This document shows, piece after piece, positions 52,590 through 62,894 of a stretch of DNA of 64,000 nt (its first letter is position 1; every line of letters starts with the position of its first letter). Source of the stretch: Shewanella sp. MBTL60-007 (lineage in GTDB: Bacteria > Pseudomonadota > Gammaproteobacteria > Enterobacterales > Shewanellaceae); NCBI RefSeq assembly GCF_019654915.1, contig NZ_BPET01000005.1:1-64000 (forward strand), written 5' to 3'. The notes beneath the pieces are model-generated. The model searched no databases and was not told the DNA's origin. It saw only the letters and a program-made list of their open reading frames with translations. The translations under genes and the position numbers were made by a program.

Positions 52590-53309
52590 TTAGTTATCAG
52601 ACTGACCTAAATCTACAGGCATATCGTCGCGGAGACTTTGCCACATCACACCGCTATTAATGCCATAAGTTCGCATTAATGCTGGTACATCTGAATAATT
52701 TTTATCGATTGCTAGCTGCTGTAACTGCTTATAAAAATCCATCGCTAAAGCGCGTGCTTCTGCACTGGAGAAATAGTAACGACCCACTCGGCTATAAAGT
52801 CCTTTGAATCCATTTAAGATCAAAACATAAAGTGGATTACCCGAAGAGAAGGCCAAGGTATGTTGCAATTGATAGTCAAACTCAGCATAAGCTTGGGCGG
52901 TATCTTCTAGCTCATCGAGATGAGATAGGGCTTCTATCGCTTCATCAGGGTTATTGCGAATAGCGCCTCTGAAATAAATAGCACTGACGCTGCTTCTTGC
53001 CGATAACAACTGATCCACCAACTCAGGGAACCCCTCAGGATTCAACTCGGCAATCGTCTCTAAGATATTTAAGCCAGAAGTTTCCCAAAAGTTATTCACT
53101 CTTGTGGGTTTACCGTGTTGAATCGTCAACCAGCCATCTCGCGCGAGACGTTGCAACACTTCTCGCAATGTCGTGCGGGTAACACCTATTAGTTCTGAAA
53201 GCTCGCGTTCTGCGGGGAGAATAGAGCCTGGAGGAAACTTATTTTCCCAAATGGATCGTACAATATACTTCTCTGCGAAACTTGCAGGACCTTTGGCATT
53301 GATGATCAT
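52590..53309 (-). CDS. fadR: Fatty-acid metabolism regulator FadR
   Basis: A GntR-family repressor of fatty-acid degradation and activator of unsaturated fatty-acid synthesis that releases DNA on binding long-chain acyl-CoA. The 239 residues equal E. coli FadR in length. The winged HTH (about 10-75) has [20 protein letters not shown], then [20 protein letters not shown], and the ligand domain follows with [15 protein letters not shown] and [20 protein letters not shown]. It is divergent from nhaB, as in E. coli. The fadD gene in this window is an expected target. Confidence 0.96.
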   Translation of the reverse strand: MIINAKGPASFAEKYIVRSIWENKFPPGSILPAERELSELIGVTRTTLREVLQRLARDGWLTIQHGKPTRVNNFWETSGLNILETIAELNPEGFPELVDQLLSARSSVSAIYFRGAIRNNPDEAIEALSHLDELEDTAQAYAEFDYQLQHTLAFSSGNPLYVLILNGFKGLYSRVGRYYFSSAEARALAMDFYKQLQQLAIDKNYSDVPALMRTYGINSGVMWQSLRDDMPVDLGQSDN

Positions 53310-53601
53310 TAACCTACTCTATCCAATTATTAGTGTTGTTCTTTGACAGATCATACCAGAGCGGCGAAAAATGAAAACCAAAACAGACCGATTCGACCCC
53401 CTCTATTCAAATAAATTACTAAAAGCGAGTATTTTTTACTCTAACAGCGCGTTTTAAGTGATATTTTTTTGATATAGATACCTGTTTCGTCATAATGGGC
53501 GGCTTAAGTCATCAAAAAAGCTTTTACCTTTTCATCATCACGAGTAGCATACGGTGCAAATTTGCTACTTGTAACCATAGAAAAACAATAGAGAGGACTC
53601 C

Positions 53602-55188
53602 ATGCCTGTGACAATGAGTCGGGCGTTTCTTGACAACTTCTTGGGTAATTCACCGAAGTGGTTCAAACTCGCGATCATATCATTTTTGGTGATCAACCCA
53701 ATCGTATTTTACTTTAATCCGTTTATTGCAGGCTGGCTATTAGTTGTCGAGTTTATCTTCACCTTAGCTATGGCTCTAAAATGTTATCCACTGCAACCAG
53801 GCGGTTTATTAGCGATTGAAGCCGTGGCTATCGGCATGACTTCGCCAAGTCAGGTGTTACATGAAATTGAGGCTAACTTAGAAGTAGTACTACTGCTGGT
53901 CTTCATGGTCGCCGGTATCTACTTTATGAAGCAGCTACTGCTGTTCGTCTTTACTAAGATGATCACTAAGGTTCGCTCAAAAGTTGCTGTATCACTTCTT
54001 TTCTGTATGGCATCTGCATTCTTGTCTGCTTTCTTAGATGCACTGACTGTTATCGCTGTTATTATTACTGTTGCAGTCGGCTTCTACTCTATCTACCACA
54101 AAGTTGCATCGGGTAAGACCTTTGGTGAAAGCCATGATCACACCTCCGATGGTCACCCTCAACTGTGTGAAGAAGAGCTTGAATCGTTCCGTGGGTTCTT
54201 ACGTAACTTACTAATGCACGCTGGTGTAGGTACTGCGTTAGGCGGTGTTTGTACCATGGTTGGTGAACCACAAAACCTTATTATTGCAGCTCAGGCAAAT
54301 TGGCAGTTCGCTGAATTTGCGATCCGCATGTCTCCTGTAACTATTCCGGTATTTTTCGCTGGTATTACTACTTGTTTCTTAGTCGAGAAGTTTAAAGTCT
54401 TCGGCTATGGTCAACAGTTACCTGAAGCGGTTCACAAGATCCTATCAGACTACGATGCACATGAAGATGCAAACCGAACTAAACACGATAAAGTTAAGCT
54501 TCTGATCCAAGCGATTATCGGTGTATGGTTAATCGCAGGTCTTGCGCTGCACTTAGCCTCCGTTGGTCTAATCGGTCTATCGGTAATTATTCTAGCCACT
54601 GCATTTAACGGTATTACTAACGAACACGCTCTAGGTAAAGCCTTTGAAGAAGCCTTACCATTCACCGCGTTATTGGCTGTATTCTTTGCCGTTGTAGCCG
54701 TGATTATCGATCAGCAGTTATTCGCACCTGTTATTCAGTGGGCATTAAGCTATGAAGGTAACACTCAGTTAGTGATCTTCTATATCGCAAACGGTCTACT
54801 TTCAATGGTGAGTGATAACGTGTTCGTAGGTACCGTTTATATTAACGAAGTGAAAGCTGCGCTACTTAACGGCCAAATCACCCGTGATCAGTTTGATCTA
54901 CTTGCCGTTGCCATTAACACAGGTACTAACCTACCTTCTGTTGCAACACCAAACGGTCAGGCAGCGTTCCTATTCCTACTAACATCGGCAATAGCTCCAC
55001 TTATTCGTCTATCGTACGGAAGAATGGTATGGATGGCACTGCCATACACTATCGTATTGTCTATCGTAGGTATCCTTGCTATCCAGTTAGGCGCCCTAGA
55101 GCAGATGACTCAGTATTTTTATGATACACAAATGCTAATCCATCACTCTGCTCAAGCAGCGTCAGATAGTGTACTATCTGCTCATTGA
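53602..55188 (+). CDS. nhaB: Na+/H+ antiporter NhaB
   Basis: A 528-residue inner-membrane antiporter exporting sodium in exchange for protons, useful to a marine organism. Roughly twelve hydrophobic segments are visible. Diagnostic stretches are the N-terminal [60 protein letters not shown] and [20 protein letters not shown]. An AGAGGA site precedes the ATG. Divergent from fadR and followed by dsbB, the same order as in E. coli; a terminator separates it from dsbB. Confidence 0.97.
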   Translation: MPVTMSRAFLDNFLGNSPKWFKLAIISFLVINPIVFYFNPFIAGWLLVVEFIFTLAMALKCYPLQPGGLLAIEAVAIGMTSPSQVLHEIEANLEVVLLLVFMVAGIYFMKQLLLFVFTKMITKVRSKVAVSLLFCMASAFLSAFLDALTVIAVIITVAVGFYSIYHKVASGKTFGESHDHTSDGHPQLCEEELESFRGFLRNLLMHAGVGTALGGVCTMVGEPQNLIIAAQANWQFAEFAIRMSPVTIPVFFAGITTCFLVEKFKVFGYGQQLPEAVHKILSDYDAHEDANRTKHDKVKLLIQAIIGVWLIAGLALHLASVGLIGLSVIILATAFNGITNEHALGKAFEEALPFTALLAVFFAVVAVIIDQQLFAPVIQWALSYEGNTQLVIFYIANGLLSMVSDNVFVGTVYINEVKAALLNGQITRDQFDLLAVAINTGTNLPSVATPNGQAAFLFLLTSAIAPLIRLSYGRMVWMALPYTIVLSIVGILAIQLGALEQMTQYFYDTQMLIHHSAQAASDSVLSAH

Positions 55189-55228
55189 TAAGCATTTTCT
55201 GAACTATCTAACAAATAGTTAGTCATAT

Positions 55229-55257
55229 AAAACGCCCTATTCAATAGGGCGTTTTTT
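55229..55257 (+). terminator. Terminator after nhaB
   Basis: AAAACGCCCTAT and ATAGGGCGTTTT pair around TCA and run into seven T's. The same ~30-base sequence recurs at 55855-55884. Confidence 0.95.
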
Positions 55258-55265
55258 TATCTGCA

Positions 55266-55790
55266 ATGGAGACCCTGTCGTTGAATGCACTAATCGGTTT
55301 TGCCCACTCTCGAGCCGCATGGCTTATCCTAATGTTATCGGCTGTTGCCCTTGAACTTGCCGCACTATTCTTCCAACACGTCATGAAGCTTGATCCATGT
55401 GTGATGTGTATCTATCAACGCGTGGCGGTCTTTGGGTTACTCTTTGCGGGTTTGATTGGCGTTATAGGCTACAGTAATCGTATTGCTCGTTTAGTTGGCG
55501 TCATTGTTTGGGCTGTCAGCGCAATTTGGGGCTTAAAACTTGCTCTTGAGCTTGTAGACATGCAGATGAATCCATCACCATTTGCAACTTGCTCCTACCT
55601 ACCTGAGTTTCCTAGCTGGTTACAGCTTCATGAGTGGCTACCGTCAATCTTTATGCCTACTGGCATGTGTACAGATATTCCATGGGAGTTTATGGGCGTC
55701 ACGATGGGACAATGGATGATAGTCGCTTTTAGCGGCTACCTGCTCGCCTTGGCTATCTTCTTTGTTCCAGCGTTGAAGAAGTCTGTTTAA
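55266..55790 (+). CDS. dsbB: Disulfide bond formation protein DsbB
   Basis: A 174-residue inner-membrane quinone reductase that reoxidises DsbA in the periplasm. Four transmembrane helices are visible. The two essential cysteine pairs are CVMC in the first periplasmic loop ([17 protein letters not shown]) and the Cys of [13 protein letters not shown] with that of [10 protein letters not shown] in the second. The ATG at 55266 gives the longest form; a TTG five codons later, after GGAGA, could be used instead. Confidence 0.93.
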   Translation: METLSLNALIGFAHSRAAWLILMLSAVALELAALFFQHVMKLDPCVMCIYQRVAVFGLLFAGLIGVIGYSNRIARLVGVIVWAVSAIWGLKLALELVDMQMNPSPFATCSYLPEFPSWLQLHEWLPSIFMPTGMCTDIPWEFMGVTMGQWMIVAFSGYLLALAIFFVPALKKSV

Positions 55791-55854
55791 CCCCGTTGAC
55801 GTAGGTATATTCAGTTAGCATAGAGACATTTGTCATTGGTAAAAGACAGATACA

Positions 55855-55884
55855 AAAACGCCCTATTCAATAGGGCGTTTTTTT
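55855..55884. terminator. Terminator shared by dsbB and ycgN
   Basis: Identical in stem, loop and T-run to the terminator at 55229-55257, here between convergent genes. Confidence 0.94.
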
Positions 55885-55898
55885 ACTTCGGATCTTGG

Positions 55899-56339
55899 CT
55901 ATTCAACATCTTTCATTGGCCAAAGAACAATGTGATCTTCGATATCTCGGATCTTAGTTTCGCAGGTCACCTTACCCGCAACCGACATGCCAGCCAAGAT
56001 CATCGCCTCTTTGGACCCCGTTCTCAACGGATGCCAGCTTGGCAACTCTCTCCCCATAAATAAGCGTCGATAAGCGCAGCTGTCGGGCAACCAAGTCAAT
56101 GATTCAATATTATCCACGGTAACCTTAGTGCAGCTCGGAACGAACTTAAAACGCTGTTCATAGCTTTTACAGTGGCCCGCTTTATTATCGAGTAACTGAC
56201 AAGCGGCATTTGTGTAATAAAGCTCTTCGGTTTCATCGTCGATTAATTTATTCAAACAACACTTACCACAACCATCACATAATGACTCCCACTCTTGGGT
56301 GCTCATCTGTGCTAAGGTTTTTTCATTCCAAAACGCCAT
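55899..56339 (-). CDS. ycgN: YcgN/UPF0260 family cysteine-cluster protein
   Basis: A 146-residue protein of unknown function in the CxxCxxxCC zinc/iron cluster superfamily. It opens [20 protein letters not shown] and has the cluster CDGCGKCC followed by [20 protein letters not shown], Cys of [10 protein letters not shown] and CTKVT, then [20 protein letters not shown] and [11 protein letters not shown]. It corresponds to E. coli YcgN. An ATG four codons upstream is possible. It belongs to the same conserved neighbourhood as ycgL and min. Confidence 0.92.
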   Translation of the reverse strand: MAFWNEKTLAQMSTQEWESLCDGCGKCCLNKLIDDETEELYYTNAACQLLDNKAGHCKSYEQRFKFVPSCTKVTVDNIESLTWLPDSCAYRRLFMGRELPSWHPLRTGSKEAMILAGMSVAGKVTCETKIRDIEDHIVLWPMKDVE

Positions 56340-56493
56340 GCTTAAAATCATCTACTCATATAAACCGATTAGCCGAGCATTATACAACGCACACGCCACT
56401 CGGTGCACTAGTGGTAAGGCGGTCGATATGAATCGAATTAAAATTTGTGACCTTGATGGTCAAAATTAAATCAACAGCGACTTATCTATACAA

Positions 56494-56517
56494 AAATAGC
56501 GGCCAAGGCCGCTATTT
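56494..56517 (-). terminator. Terminator downstream of the MltB-type gene
   Basis: AAATAGCGGCC (56494-56504) and GGCCGCTATTT (56507-56517) form an 11-bp inverted repeat with a very short loop; reading leftwards it continues into T's. Confidence 0.85.
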
Positions 56518-56546
56518 ATTTTTACTCACTCATCGCTGGTGAAAAA

Positions 56547-57542
56547 TTAGATGATCGGAGGATATTTAATTCTTTCTGAAAGATAAGTTACTGAAATGGC
56601 GAAATAGTCCGACGCGTTCCACTGCAGTAGTCCCCGGTAATTATCATAAACTAGGTATTTACGACCATTTATGCCATCGGGCATCACCATGGAGATCTGC
56701 ATATCTTCCCGTTTAGGTAAGTCACTGCCATCGAAACGCCTCACTCCCAGCGCTTGCCACTCATTGAACGTTTTCTTGATGCTTAGGCTGGCGACTGACG
56801 GCTCAAACTGCTTAGGAACCCAGACTTGCCGGCCCCAAGTTTCTGACTCTTTCCAGCCAGTCTGCTGTAGATAATAAGCCACAGACGCTAAGGCATCACT
56901 GCTATTACCCCAGATGTCCTTCTTACCGTCTCCATCGCCGTCTTGGGCATAGGAAAGGTAAACACTAGGTAAAAAGAACGCCTTGCCCATAGAGCCTGTC
57001 GCGTTACTTTTCAGCTCAGCAAAACTGAAACCACCTTGGTCAATAATCTTTAACGCCGCAAAAAACTCAGAACGAAAATATGTTTCTCGTTGACCTTCAT
57101 AGGCAAGAGATGCGGTGACGGATAACACTGGATAGTTTGCAGGAGACTGGCCCAGATTAGACTCTATGCCTAATAATGCCACGATAAAACGTGGCTGCAC
57201 TCCATAGCGTTTGCCAATTTTCTCGAGTTCAGCGTAATGCTGTTTATAAAATGCTCGAGCCAAATCGACCTTAGATTGAGGCACCACCTGCGGTAGGTAG
57301 GTTTCGAGGGTAATGGGTGTTTCGGCCTGATTATTATTGGTGGCCTTGGCCTTTTTAAACATCTTAATTTTAGGGAAAACCGCATCTATGGTTTGCTGAC
57401 TGAAACCTTTATCTGCAGCTTCTTGCTTTAACACCGCAACATAATCAGAAAAACTGCCCTGAGTTTCACTTTGTGCCATAGCTGTAACGGGCAATAAACT
57501 CAAACAACAGGTTAAAGCCAGAATCTGTTTCCCTAAAACCAT
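56547..57542 (-). CDS. MltB-type lytic murein transglycosylase
   Basis: A 331-residue exported peptidoglycan-cleaving enzyme of the SLT_2 (MltB) family. The signal peptide ends near AMA-QSE (about residue 23); no lipobox Cys is positioned for lipidation, unlike E. coli MltB. Catalytic Glu127 lies in VALLGIESNLGQSPANYPVL, followed by SLAYEGQRETYFRSEF, GSMGKAFFLPSVYLSYAQDG and the DIWGNSSDALASVAYYL segment. It takes the place between ycgL and ycgN. Confidence 0.92.
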   Translation of the reverse strand: MVLGKQILALTCCLSLLPVTAMAQSETQGSFSDYVAVLKQEAADKGFSQQTIDAVFPKIKMFKKAKATNNNQAETPITLETYLPQVVPQSKVDLARAFYKQHYAELEKIGKRYGVQPRFIVALLGIESNLGQSPANYPVLSVTASLAYEGQRETYFRSEFFAALKIIDQGGFSFAELKSNATGSMGKAFFLPSVYLSYAQDGDGDGKKDIWGNSSDALASVAYYLQQTGWKESETWGRQVWVPKQFEPSVASLSIKKTFNEWQALGVRRFDGSDLPKREDMQISMVMPDGINGRKYLVYDNYRGLLQWNASDYFAISVTYLSERIKYPPII

Positions 57543-57584
57543 ATATCCCCTTTATGAAAGCTTTTAATAGACTTAATCGCTGAC

Positions 57585-57866
57585 TTACTCAGGATTAAAA
57601 CCTATCTCTTTCTTATGTTGTTCTAATAAATTAACCACAGGCGGTGGCAACTGTAAATAGAATCCTTTTTCTTTCAGTTCAGATCTCACTTTTTTAATAT
57701 CGGCAAAGCCCAAGTGTTCTCTTTTATCTATCGGCAACATCATCACTAATTGTGGCTCGCCAAACATCTCCATTAATGCTTCTGGAACACGCTCAAAATC
57801 GTTGCGTTTTTCAACGAAAAGGTAACTTTCAGCCTTTCGTAGGCTTTTATATACTGCACAGATCAT
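57585..57866 (-). CDS. ycgL: YcgL domain protein
   Basis: A 93-residue protein of the YcgL family (unknown function). It starts MICAVYKSLRKAESYLFVEK, then FERVPEALMEMFGEPQLVMM and GFYLQLPPPVVNLLEQHKKE. The frame opens at 57893, but the ATG at 57866 gives the usual family N-terminus. Divergent from minC at about 120 bases, as in E. coli. Confidence 0.92.
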   Translation of the reverse strand: MICAVYKSLRKAESYLFVEKRNDFERVPEALMEMFGEPQLVMMLPIDKREHLGFADIKKVRSELKEKGFYLQLPPPVVNLLEQHKKEIGFNPE

Positions 57867-57986
57867 ATACGACTCAATTTCCAAACTATTCAACTTGCCA
57901 GCTAAGGGAGCACACTATACCATGGTCCGTTAGGAATATAATGGATATCGGCCCTGCGCTGACTTTTTCTAGAGAGCAATACAGGA

Positions 57987-58652
57987 ATGCAAACACCTAG
58001 CCTCGAATTAAAAGGCTCTTCTTTTACTCTTTCTGTACTGCATATCAACAGTGATGATATGGCAGTTATCGCGGCGGAGTTAGATGCTAAGCTCGCTATT
58101 GCACCGCAATTTTTTCTAGGTGCACCTTTAGTGGTCAACCTGAGCGCCATTCAAACGAGTAATTTTGACATACTTGGATTAAAAGAGATATTAACCAGTC
58201 GTCAATTGATCATCGTTGGGATCACAAGTGCGTCAGCTGAACTCACTAAACAAGCTAAAGCGATTGGTCTGGCCACGGTTAAATCGGGGAAAGAATCCAA
58301 TTCACAACCTCAACTGCCTAAGACCACCAAAATCGTTAAACAAAACGTCCGCTCAGGACAACAGATCTATGCAAAAAATGCCGATCTGATTATTGTTGGC
58401 GCGGTTGGAAATGGTGCAGAAGTAATCGCTGATGGCAGTATCCATATATACGGAACTTTACGTGGTAAAGCCATGGCTGGCGCGTCGGGCGACAGACATG
58501 CCGTTATCATGGCAAAAAAACTTGAAGCAGAACTGGTATCGATTGCAGGTCAATACTGGTTAACTGAGAACCTTCAGCAAAACGGAGCCGCACCAAGCGG
58601 TTGTATTCGTCTAGAAGGCGAGTCGCTTACGGTTGAATCATTGCCTCTATAA
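57987..58652 (+). CDS. minC: Septum site-determining protein MinC
   Basis: The FtsZ-polymerisation inhibitor of the Min system, which blocks division away from midcell. The 221 residues comprise an N-terminal FtsZ-interacting domain (about 1-100, starting [17 protein letters not shown]) and a C-terminal beta-helix that dimerises and binds MinD, with [20 protein letters not shown], then [20 protein letters not shown] and [24 protein letters not shown] ribosome site; first gene of minCDE. Confidence 0.97.
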   Translation: MQTPSLELKGSSFTLSVLHINSDDMAVIAAELDAKLAIAPQFFLGAPLVVNLSAIQTSNFDILGLKEILTSRQLIIVGITSASAELTKQAKAIGLATVKSGKESNSQPQLPKTTKIVKQNVRSGQQIYAKNADLIIVGAVGNGAEVIADGSIHIYGTLRGKAMAGASGDRHAVIMAKKLEAELVSIAGQYWLTENLQQNGAAPSGCIRLEGESLTVESLPL

Positions 58653-58682
58653 AGAGCGCAAATATAGAAAGGATTATAATAA

Positions 58683-59492
58683 ATGGCACAGATTATTGTT
58701 GTCACATCGGGTAAAGGTGGCGTGGGTAAAACCACCTCAAGTGCTGCAATTGCCACTGGTCTTGCAATGAAAGGCCATAAAACGGTTGTTATCGATTTTG
58801 ATATAGGACTGCGTAACCTAGACTTAATCATGGGCTGTGAACGCCGCGTAGTCTACGACTTTGTCAACGTCATCAATGGCGAAGCCAATCTTAATCAAGC
58901 ACTCATTAAAGATAAGCGATGTGGGGATCTTTTTGTTCTGCCCGCCTCTCAAACTCGTGATAAAGATGCCTTGACTAAAGAAGGCGTGGGTAAGGTTCTT
59001 GAAGATCTAGCCAAAGATTTTGAATACATCATCTGTGACTCTCCTGCAGGTATCGAAACTGGCGCTATGATGGCACTTTACTTTGCCGATATCGCTATCG
59101 TTACCACTAACCCTGAAGTTAGCTCTGTGCGCGACTCAGACCGAATTTTAGGTATGTTGCAGAGTAAATCTAAGCGTGCAGAAGAAGGTTTAGAGCCAGT
59201 CAAAGAGTATCTATTGCTGACTCGTTACTCACCTGCTCGCGTGACAACCGGCGAAATGCTAAGTGTACAAGATGTCGAAGAGATCTTAGCGATTCCACTA
59301 CTGGGCGTAATCCCGGAATCACAAGCCGTATTAAAAGCCTCTAACTCTGGTGTACCTGTCATTATCGATCAAGAAAGCGATGCGGGTATGGCCTACAGCG
59401 ATGCTGTAGAAAGGTTATTAGGTGAAGAACTGCCTTTCCGATTTCTTACGGAAGAGAAGAAAGGTTTCTTAAAACGAATTTTTGGTAGCTAA
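58683..59492 (+). CDS. minD: Septum site-determining ATPase MinD
   Basis: The membrane-cycling ATPase that carries MinC and oscillates with MinE. The 269 residues have the deviant Walker A TSGKGGVGKTTSSAAIATGL (Lys11 and Lys16), VIDFDIGLRNLDLIMGCERR, the DSPAGIETGAMMALYFAD segment and a C-terminal amphipathic membrane helix (LTEEKKGFLKRIFGS). The ATG follows AAAGGA and is 30 bases after minC. Confidence 0.98.
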   Translation: MAQIIVVTSGKGGVGKTTSSAAIATGLAMKGHKTVVIDFDIGLRNLDLIMGCERRVVYDFVNVINGEANLNQALIKDKRCGDLFVLPASQTRDKDALTKEGVGKVLEDLAKDFEYIICDSPAGIETGAMMALYFADIAIVTTNPEVSSVRDSDRILGMLQSKSKRAEEGLEPVKEYLLLTRYSPARVTTGEMLSVQDVEEILAIPLLGVIPESQAVLKASNSGVPVIIDQESDAGMAYSDAVERLLGEELPFRFLTEEKKGFLKRIFGS

Positions 59493-59495
59493 TTT

Positions 59496-59756
59496 ATGTC
59501 TCTTCTTGATTATTTTAAAACGAAAAAGGAACCAAGCACTGCGGTGACAGCAAAAGAACGACTGCAGATCATCGTTGCACATCAACGTGGAGAGCGTGAC
59601 GCCCCAGATTACTTTCCTCAAATGAAGCAGGAAATCATCGAGGTGATCCGTAAGTATGTTCAAGTCGGGCCCGATCAAGTCTCAGTTCAGCTCGAGCAGA
59701 CCGATGACCACTTCTCAGTGCTTGAGCTAAATGTCACTTTGCCAGAGCAGAATTAA
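59496..59756 (+). CDS. minE: Cell division topological specificity factor MinE
   Basis: An 86-residue protein that stimulates MinD ATPase and drives pole-to-pole oscillation. The N-terminal membrane-targeting and anti-MinCD helix ([20 protein letters not shown]) and dimerisation domain ([20 protein letters not shown], then [20 protein letters not shown]) are typical. It starts three bases after the minD stop and ends at a strong terminator. Confidence 0.97.
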   Translation: MSLLDYFKTKKEPSTAVTAKERLQIIVAHQRGERDAPDYFPQMKQEIIEVIRKYVQVGPDQVSVQLEQTDDHFSVLELNVTLPEQN

Positions 59757-59789
59757 TCCTCCCTCGGTATTGGCGCTTCATCTAACAAA

Positions 59790-59811
59790 AAAGCCCGCTT
59801 TCGCGGGCTTT
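59790..59811. terminator. Terminator shared by minE and rnd
   Basis: AAAGCCCGC (59790-59798) and GCGGGCTTT (59803-59811) with loop TTTC; A-run on the left and T-rich on the right suit both convergent genes. Confidence 0.93.
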
Positions 59812-59835
59812 CTTTTGATATTAATACTAACGATA

Positions 59836-60945
59836 TTACAGCTTAAGCTCCGATAACGGCTGAGCGACAATCGCTTCTCTCCAGCCCTTTAAAATTAGAG
59901 GTTTATCGCCTTTTTTGCCATCCCAAACCCACTGCAAATATTCATGAATATACTTCTTAGAGCCTAATAACTCCAACGGAATTCCCTTCGACTCCGCTTG
60001 CTCTGCAATACAGGTCTTGATGCTCTTAAACGCATTTTTATATCCAGTTTTAAGGGCGATAACGTCAAGTGGCTTAGGCGGATTATCATAGCTGACGTTA
60101 CTGATGATCTTAATAATCTCTTTACCGTGAATACGCTTTTCCTGTTCGGTAAGCTCCGTCATCTTATAGAGATCATTCGTTGACTTAGGCTGTTTCTTAG
60201 CCAAACCAATCAGGGCGTGATCTTTAACGACAAAGCCTAACGCCAGATCTTTTTGTAGAGCACGCTTAAGGCGCCATTGGGACAAATCCCTTAATACAGC
60301 AAGCTGATTTGAGCTAAGCTGGAAAGCATTCTTGACCTTAAGATAAGCGGTTTCAGGGGCTGGCGTCTCTAAACGCCCCTGCGTCATACGTACGCCTTCT
60401 TCATAAACCCAATCAAGCCTGCCCTGCTCTTCTAACAACTTAACCAGCTGCGGGTAAAGCTTATAAAGATAATAAACGTCATTTGCGGCGTAATTAAGCT
60501 GTGCCTCCGTTAATGGGCGTTTTAACCAATCGGTACGTGACTCGCCTTTATCAATGCTAACTTCCAGCATCTGCTCGACAAGTTTTGCATAGCCTAAACC
60601 ATGACCCATTCCTGCAAGGCTTGCTGCAATTTGACTGTCGAATAGATTCGTAGGCTGTCGCTGGCCGTAACGTGCAAAGACCTCTAGGTCTTCACTACAT
60701 GAATGCAACAGTTTTACGCAGCCCTCTTTGGTCAACAACTGCCAGAATAGGTCCAAATTATTGACCGCTAAAGGATCGATAAGTGCTAGCGTCTTTCCAT
60801 CATAGGCTTGGATTAAGCCCAATCGCGCATAGTAGGTACGAGTACGAACAAATTCAGTGTCTAGCACCAATAAATCAGCTTCTTGGTATTGCTCCACAAG
60901 CGCCGCTAAACTGGCATCATCTTCAATATATTGAAACACTAACAA
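59836..60945 (-). CDS. rnd: Ribonuclease D
   Basis: A 3'-5' exoribonuclease in tRNA and stable-RNA 3' maturation. The 369 residues have the DEDD nuclease domain (Asp29 and Glu31 in LVLDTEFVRTRTYYARLGLI, then LLHSCSEDLEVF, and NYAANDVYYL with the Tyr-x-x-x-Asp motif) and a C-terminal HRDC domain (about 210-290, LAVLRDLSQWRLKRALQKDL). Between minE and fadD as in E. coli. Confidence 0.96.
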   Translation of the reverse strand: MLVFQYIEDDASLAALVEQYQEADLLVLDTEFVRTRTYYARLGLIQAYDGKTLALIDPLAVNNLDLFWQLLTKEGCVKLLHSCSEDLEVFARYGQRQPTNLFDSQIAASLAGMGHGLGYAKLVEQMLEVSIDKGESRTDWLKRPLTEAQLNYAANDVYYLYKLYPQLVKLLEEQGRLDWVYEEGVRMTQGRLETPAPETAYLKVKNAFQLSSNQLAVLRDLSQWRLKRALQKDLALGFVVKDHALIGLAKKQPKSTNDLYKMTELTEQEKRIHGKEIIKIISNVSYDNPPKPLDVIALKTGYKNAFKSIKTCIAEQAESKGIPLELLGSKKYIHEYLQWVWDGKKGDKPLILKGWREAIVAQPLSELKL

Positions 60946-60969
60946 AGTTGTCTACTCCATAAATATGCA

Positions 60970-61020
60970 AAAGCCGGCGATTGCCGGCTTTAGTATAACC
61001 AAAAGTGGCAATCGCCACTT
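60970..61020 (-). terminator. Two tandem hairpins downstream of fadD
   Basis: AAAGCCGGC/GCCGGCTTT (60970-60978, 60983-60991) and AAGTGGC/GCCACTT (61003-61009, 61014-61020) lie in the 95-base gap between fadD and rnd. Reading leftwards the second ends in TTTTG, a fair terminator for fadD. Confidence 0.8.
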
Positions 61021-61040
61021 AATGACTGATGAGGGGATTC

Positions 61041-62708
61041 TTACTTAACCTCATCTCTCAATTCCCTACGCAGGATCTTACCTACGTTGGTTTTAGGCAG
61101 TTCATCTCTAAATTCTACCAGCTTAGGGATCTTATATCCCGTCAAATGCACTCGACAATGCTTGATTACGTCCTCTTTGGTCAAAGATTTGTCGTTTGCG
61201 ACCACAAATACCTTAACCAACTCGCCAGACACTTCATGGGGTACACCCACTGCGGCGACTTCAATCACTTTAGGGTGCAATGCAACCACTTCTTCAACTT
61301 CATTCGGGAACACGTTGAAGCCAGATACTAAGATCATATCCTTCTTACGGTCAACGATGTAGAAGTAACCTTTATCATCCATATAGCCGATATCGCCGGT
61401 GGCTAAATAGCCATCTTTATCGATAACTTTACTCGTTTCTTCTGGACGCTGCCAATAGCCAACCATGACCTGCGGCCCTTTTGCAAATAACTCACCCGTT
61501 TCGCCTTGAGGCAGTACATTTCCTGCGTCATCACGGACCTGCATATCGGTGTTAGCAACAGGGAAACCAATTGATCCGTTGTAGCCGTCTAGATTATAGG
61601 GACAACAAGTCACCAATGGTGCAGCCTCTGTCAGACCATAACCTTCAAGAAGGCGCGTCTTTGTTAACCCTTGCCATTTATCAGCAACAGCACGCTGCAC
61701 AGCCATTCCGCCACCAATCGATAGCTTGAGTTCTGAAAAATTAAGCTTGCCAAAGTCTTCGTTATTAACCAGCGCGTTAAACAAGGTATTTACACCTGTT
61801 AAAACAGTAAACTGATGCTTGTCTAGCTCACTAATGAATGCAGGTAGATCTCTAGGATTGGTGATCAACAGGTTATTCGCCCCCTTATGGATAAACAACA
61901 AACAGTTAACCGTCAATGCAAAGATATGGTATAGCGGCAGCGCCGTCACCACGAACTCTTTACCATTATCAAGCATAGGACCGTACGCGGCGTCAGCCTG
62001 TAAAAGGTTGCTCACCACGTTACTATGGCTAAGCATGGCGCCTTTAGAAACACCGGTTGTACCACCTGTGTATTGTAAAAAGGCAAGATCATCTCTTTTC
62101 ACGTTAGGCTTAACATACTGTAAGCGGCGACCTTTATAGAGTGCCTTGCGCATAGAGATTGCATGTGGCAAATGGTACTTAGGCACCATTTTCTTGATGT
62201 ACTTAACAACGAAGTTAACCACGGTACGCTTAGGCGCGCTTAAGAGATCACCAAGTCCTGTCAGGATAACGCTTTCAACTGGCGTATCGGCAACCACTTT
62301 CTCTAGGGTGTGCGCAAAGTTAGACACAACAACAATCGCTTTAGCCCCAGAATCTGTTAGCTGGTGCTTGAGTTCGCGTGGGGTATACAGAGGATTGACG
62401 TTCACTACAACCATACCGGCACGTAAGATACCGAATAGAGCGATAGGATATTGCAACAGGTTCGGCATCATAATAGCGACACGGTCGCCTTTATTTAGCT
62501 TTAACTCGTTTTGGAGATAGGCAGCAAAAGCTCGGCTACGCTCTTCCAGCTTACGGTAGGTCAGTGTTGCACCCATATTCACGAACGCTGGTTGATCCGC
62601 ATATTTTGCCACTGAAGTTTCAAATAGATCCACAAGTGATGCATATTGTTCTACATCAATTTCAGAAGGCACATCATCTGGTAGATTATTAATCCAAAGT
62701 TGGTCCAC
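61041..62708 (-). CDS. fadD: Long-chain-fatty-acid-CoA ligase
   Basis: Activates imported long-chain fatty acids to acyl-CoA for beta-oxidation. The 555 residues match E. coli FadD in length, with the AMP-binding signature [36 protein letters not shown], the FACS motif region [20 protein letters not shown], then [20 protein letters not shown]. It starts with GTG at 62708 after a clear TAGGAGA site. A small hairpin precedes the ribosome site. FadR, also in this window, is the expected regulator. Confidence 0.96.
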   Translation of the reverse strand: MDQLWINNLPDDVPSEIDVEQYASLVDLFETSVAKYADQPAFVNMGATLTYRKLEERSRAFAAYLQNELKLNKGDRVAIMMPNLLQYPIALFGILRAGMVVVNVNPLYTPRELKHQLTDSGAKAIVVVSNFAHTLEKVVADTPVESVILTGLGDLLSAPKRTVVNFVVKYIKKMVPKYHLPHAISMRKALYKGRRLQYVKPNVKRDDLAFLQYTGGTTGVSKGAMLSHSNVVSNLLQADAAYGPMLDNGKEFVVTALPLYHIFALTVNCLLFIHKGANNLLITNPRDLPAFISELDKHQFTVLTGVNTLFNALVNNEDFGKLNFSELKLSIGGGMAVQRAVADKWQGLTKTRLLEGYGLTEAAPLVTCCPYNLDGYNGSIGFPVANTDMQVRDDAGNVLPQGETGELFAKGPQVMVGYWQRPEETSKVIDKDGYLATGDIGYMDDKGYFYIVDRKKDMILVSGFNVFPNEVEEVVALHPKVIEVAAVGVPHEVSGELVKVFVVANDKSLTKEDVIKHCRVHLTGYKIPKLVEFRDELPKTNVGKILRRELRDEVK

Positions 62709-62725
62709 AAAAATCTCCTAATATC

Positions 62726-62740
62726 TCCACCTGCGGTGGA
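62726..62740 (-). promoter_or_regulatory. Short hairpin in the fadD leader
   Basis: TCCACC (62726-62731) and GGTGGA (62735-62740) can pair just upstream of the fadD ribosome site (complement of TCTCCTA at 62714-62720). It could modulate initiation but is short; function is speculative. Confidence 0.35.
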
Positions 62741-62894
62741 AACAATACCGCAATGGTCGTTAGCAGCTTGCCAATAAGCAAGCTAAAACACTGTCAATTC
62801 ATTATATTTATTGCAAACGCCAATAAATCATACGAGCGTTTAAATTTTGATTATCATCACATAAATGAAACAAAAAACCTAGCTTCTTTTTTGT

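Noticed and set aside
62741-62790. FadR operator upstream of fadD
   Set aside because: A TGGTCGTTAGCAG stretch is only a partial match to the FadR consensus; not strong enough to list.
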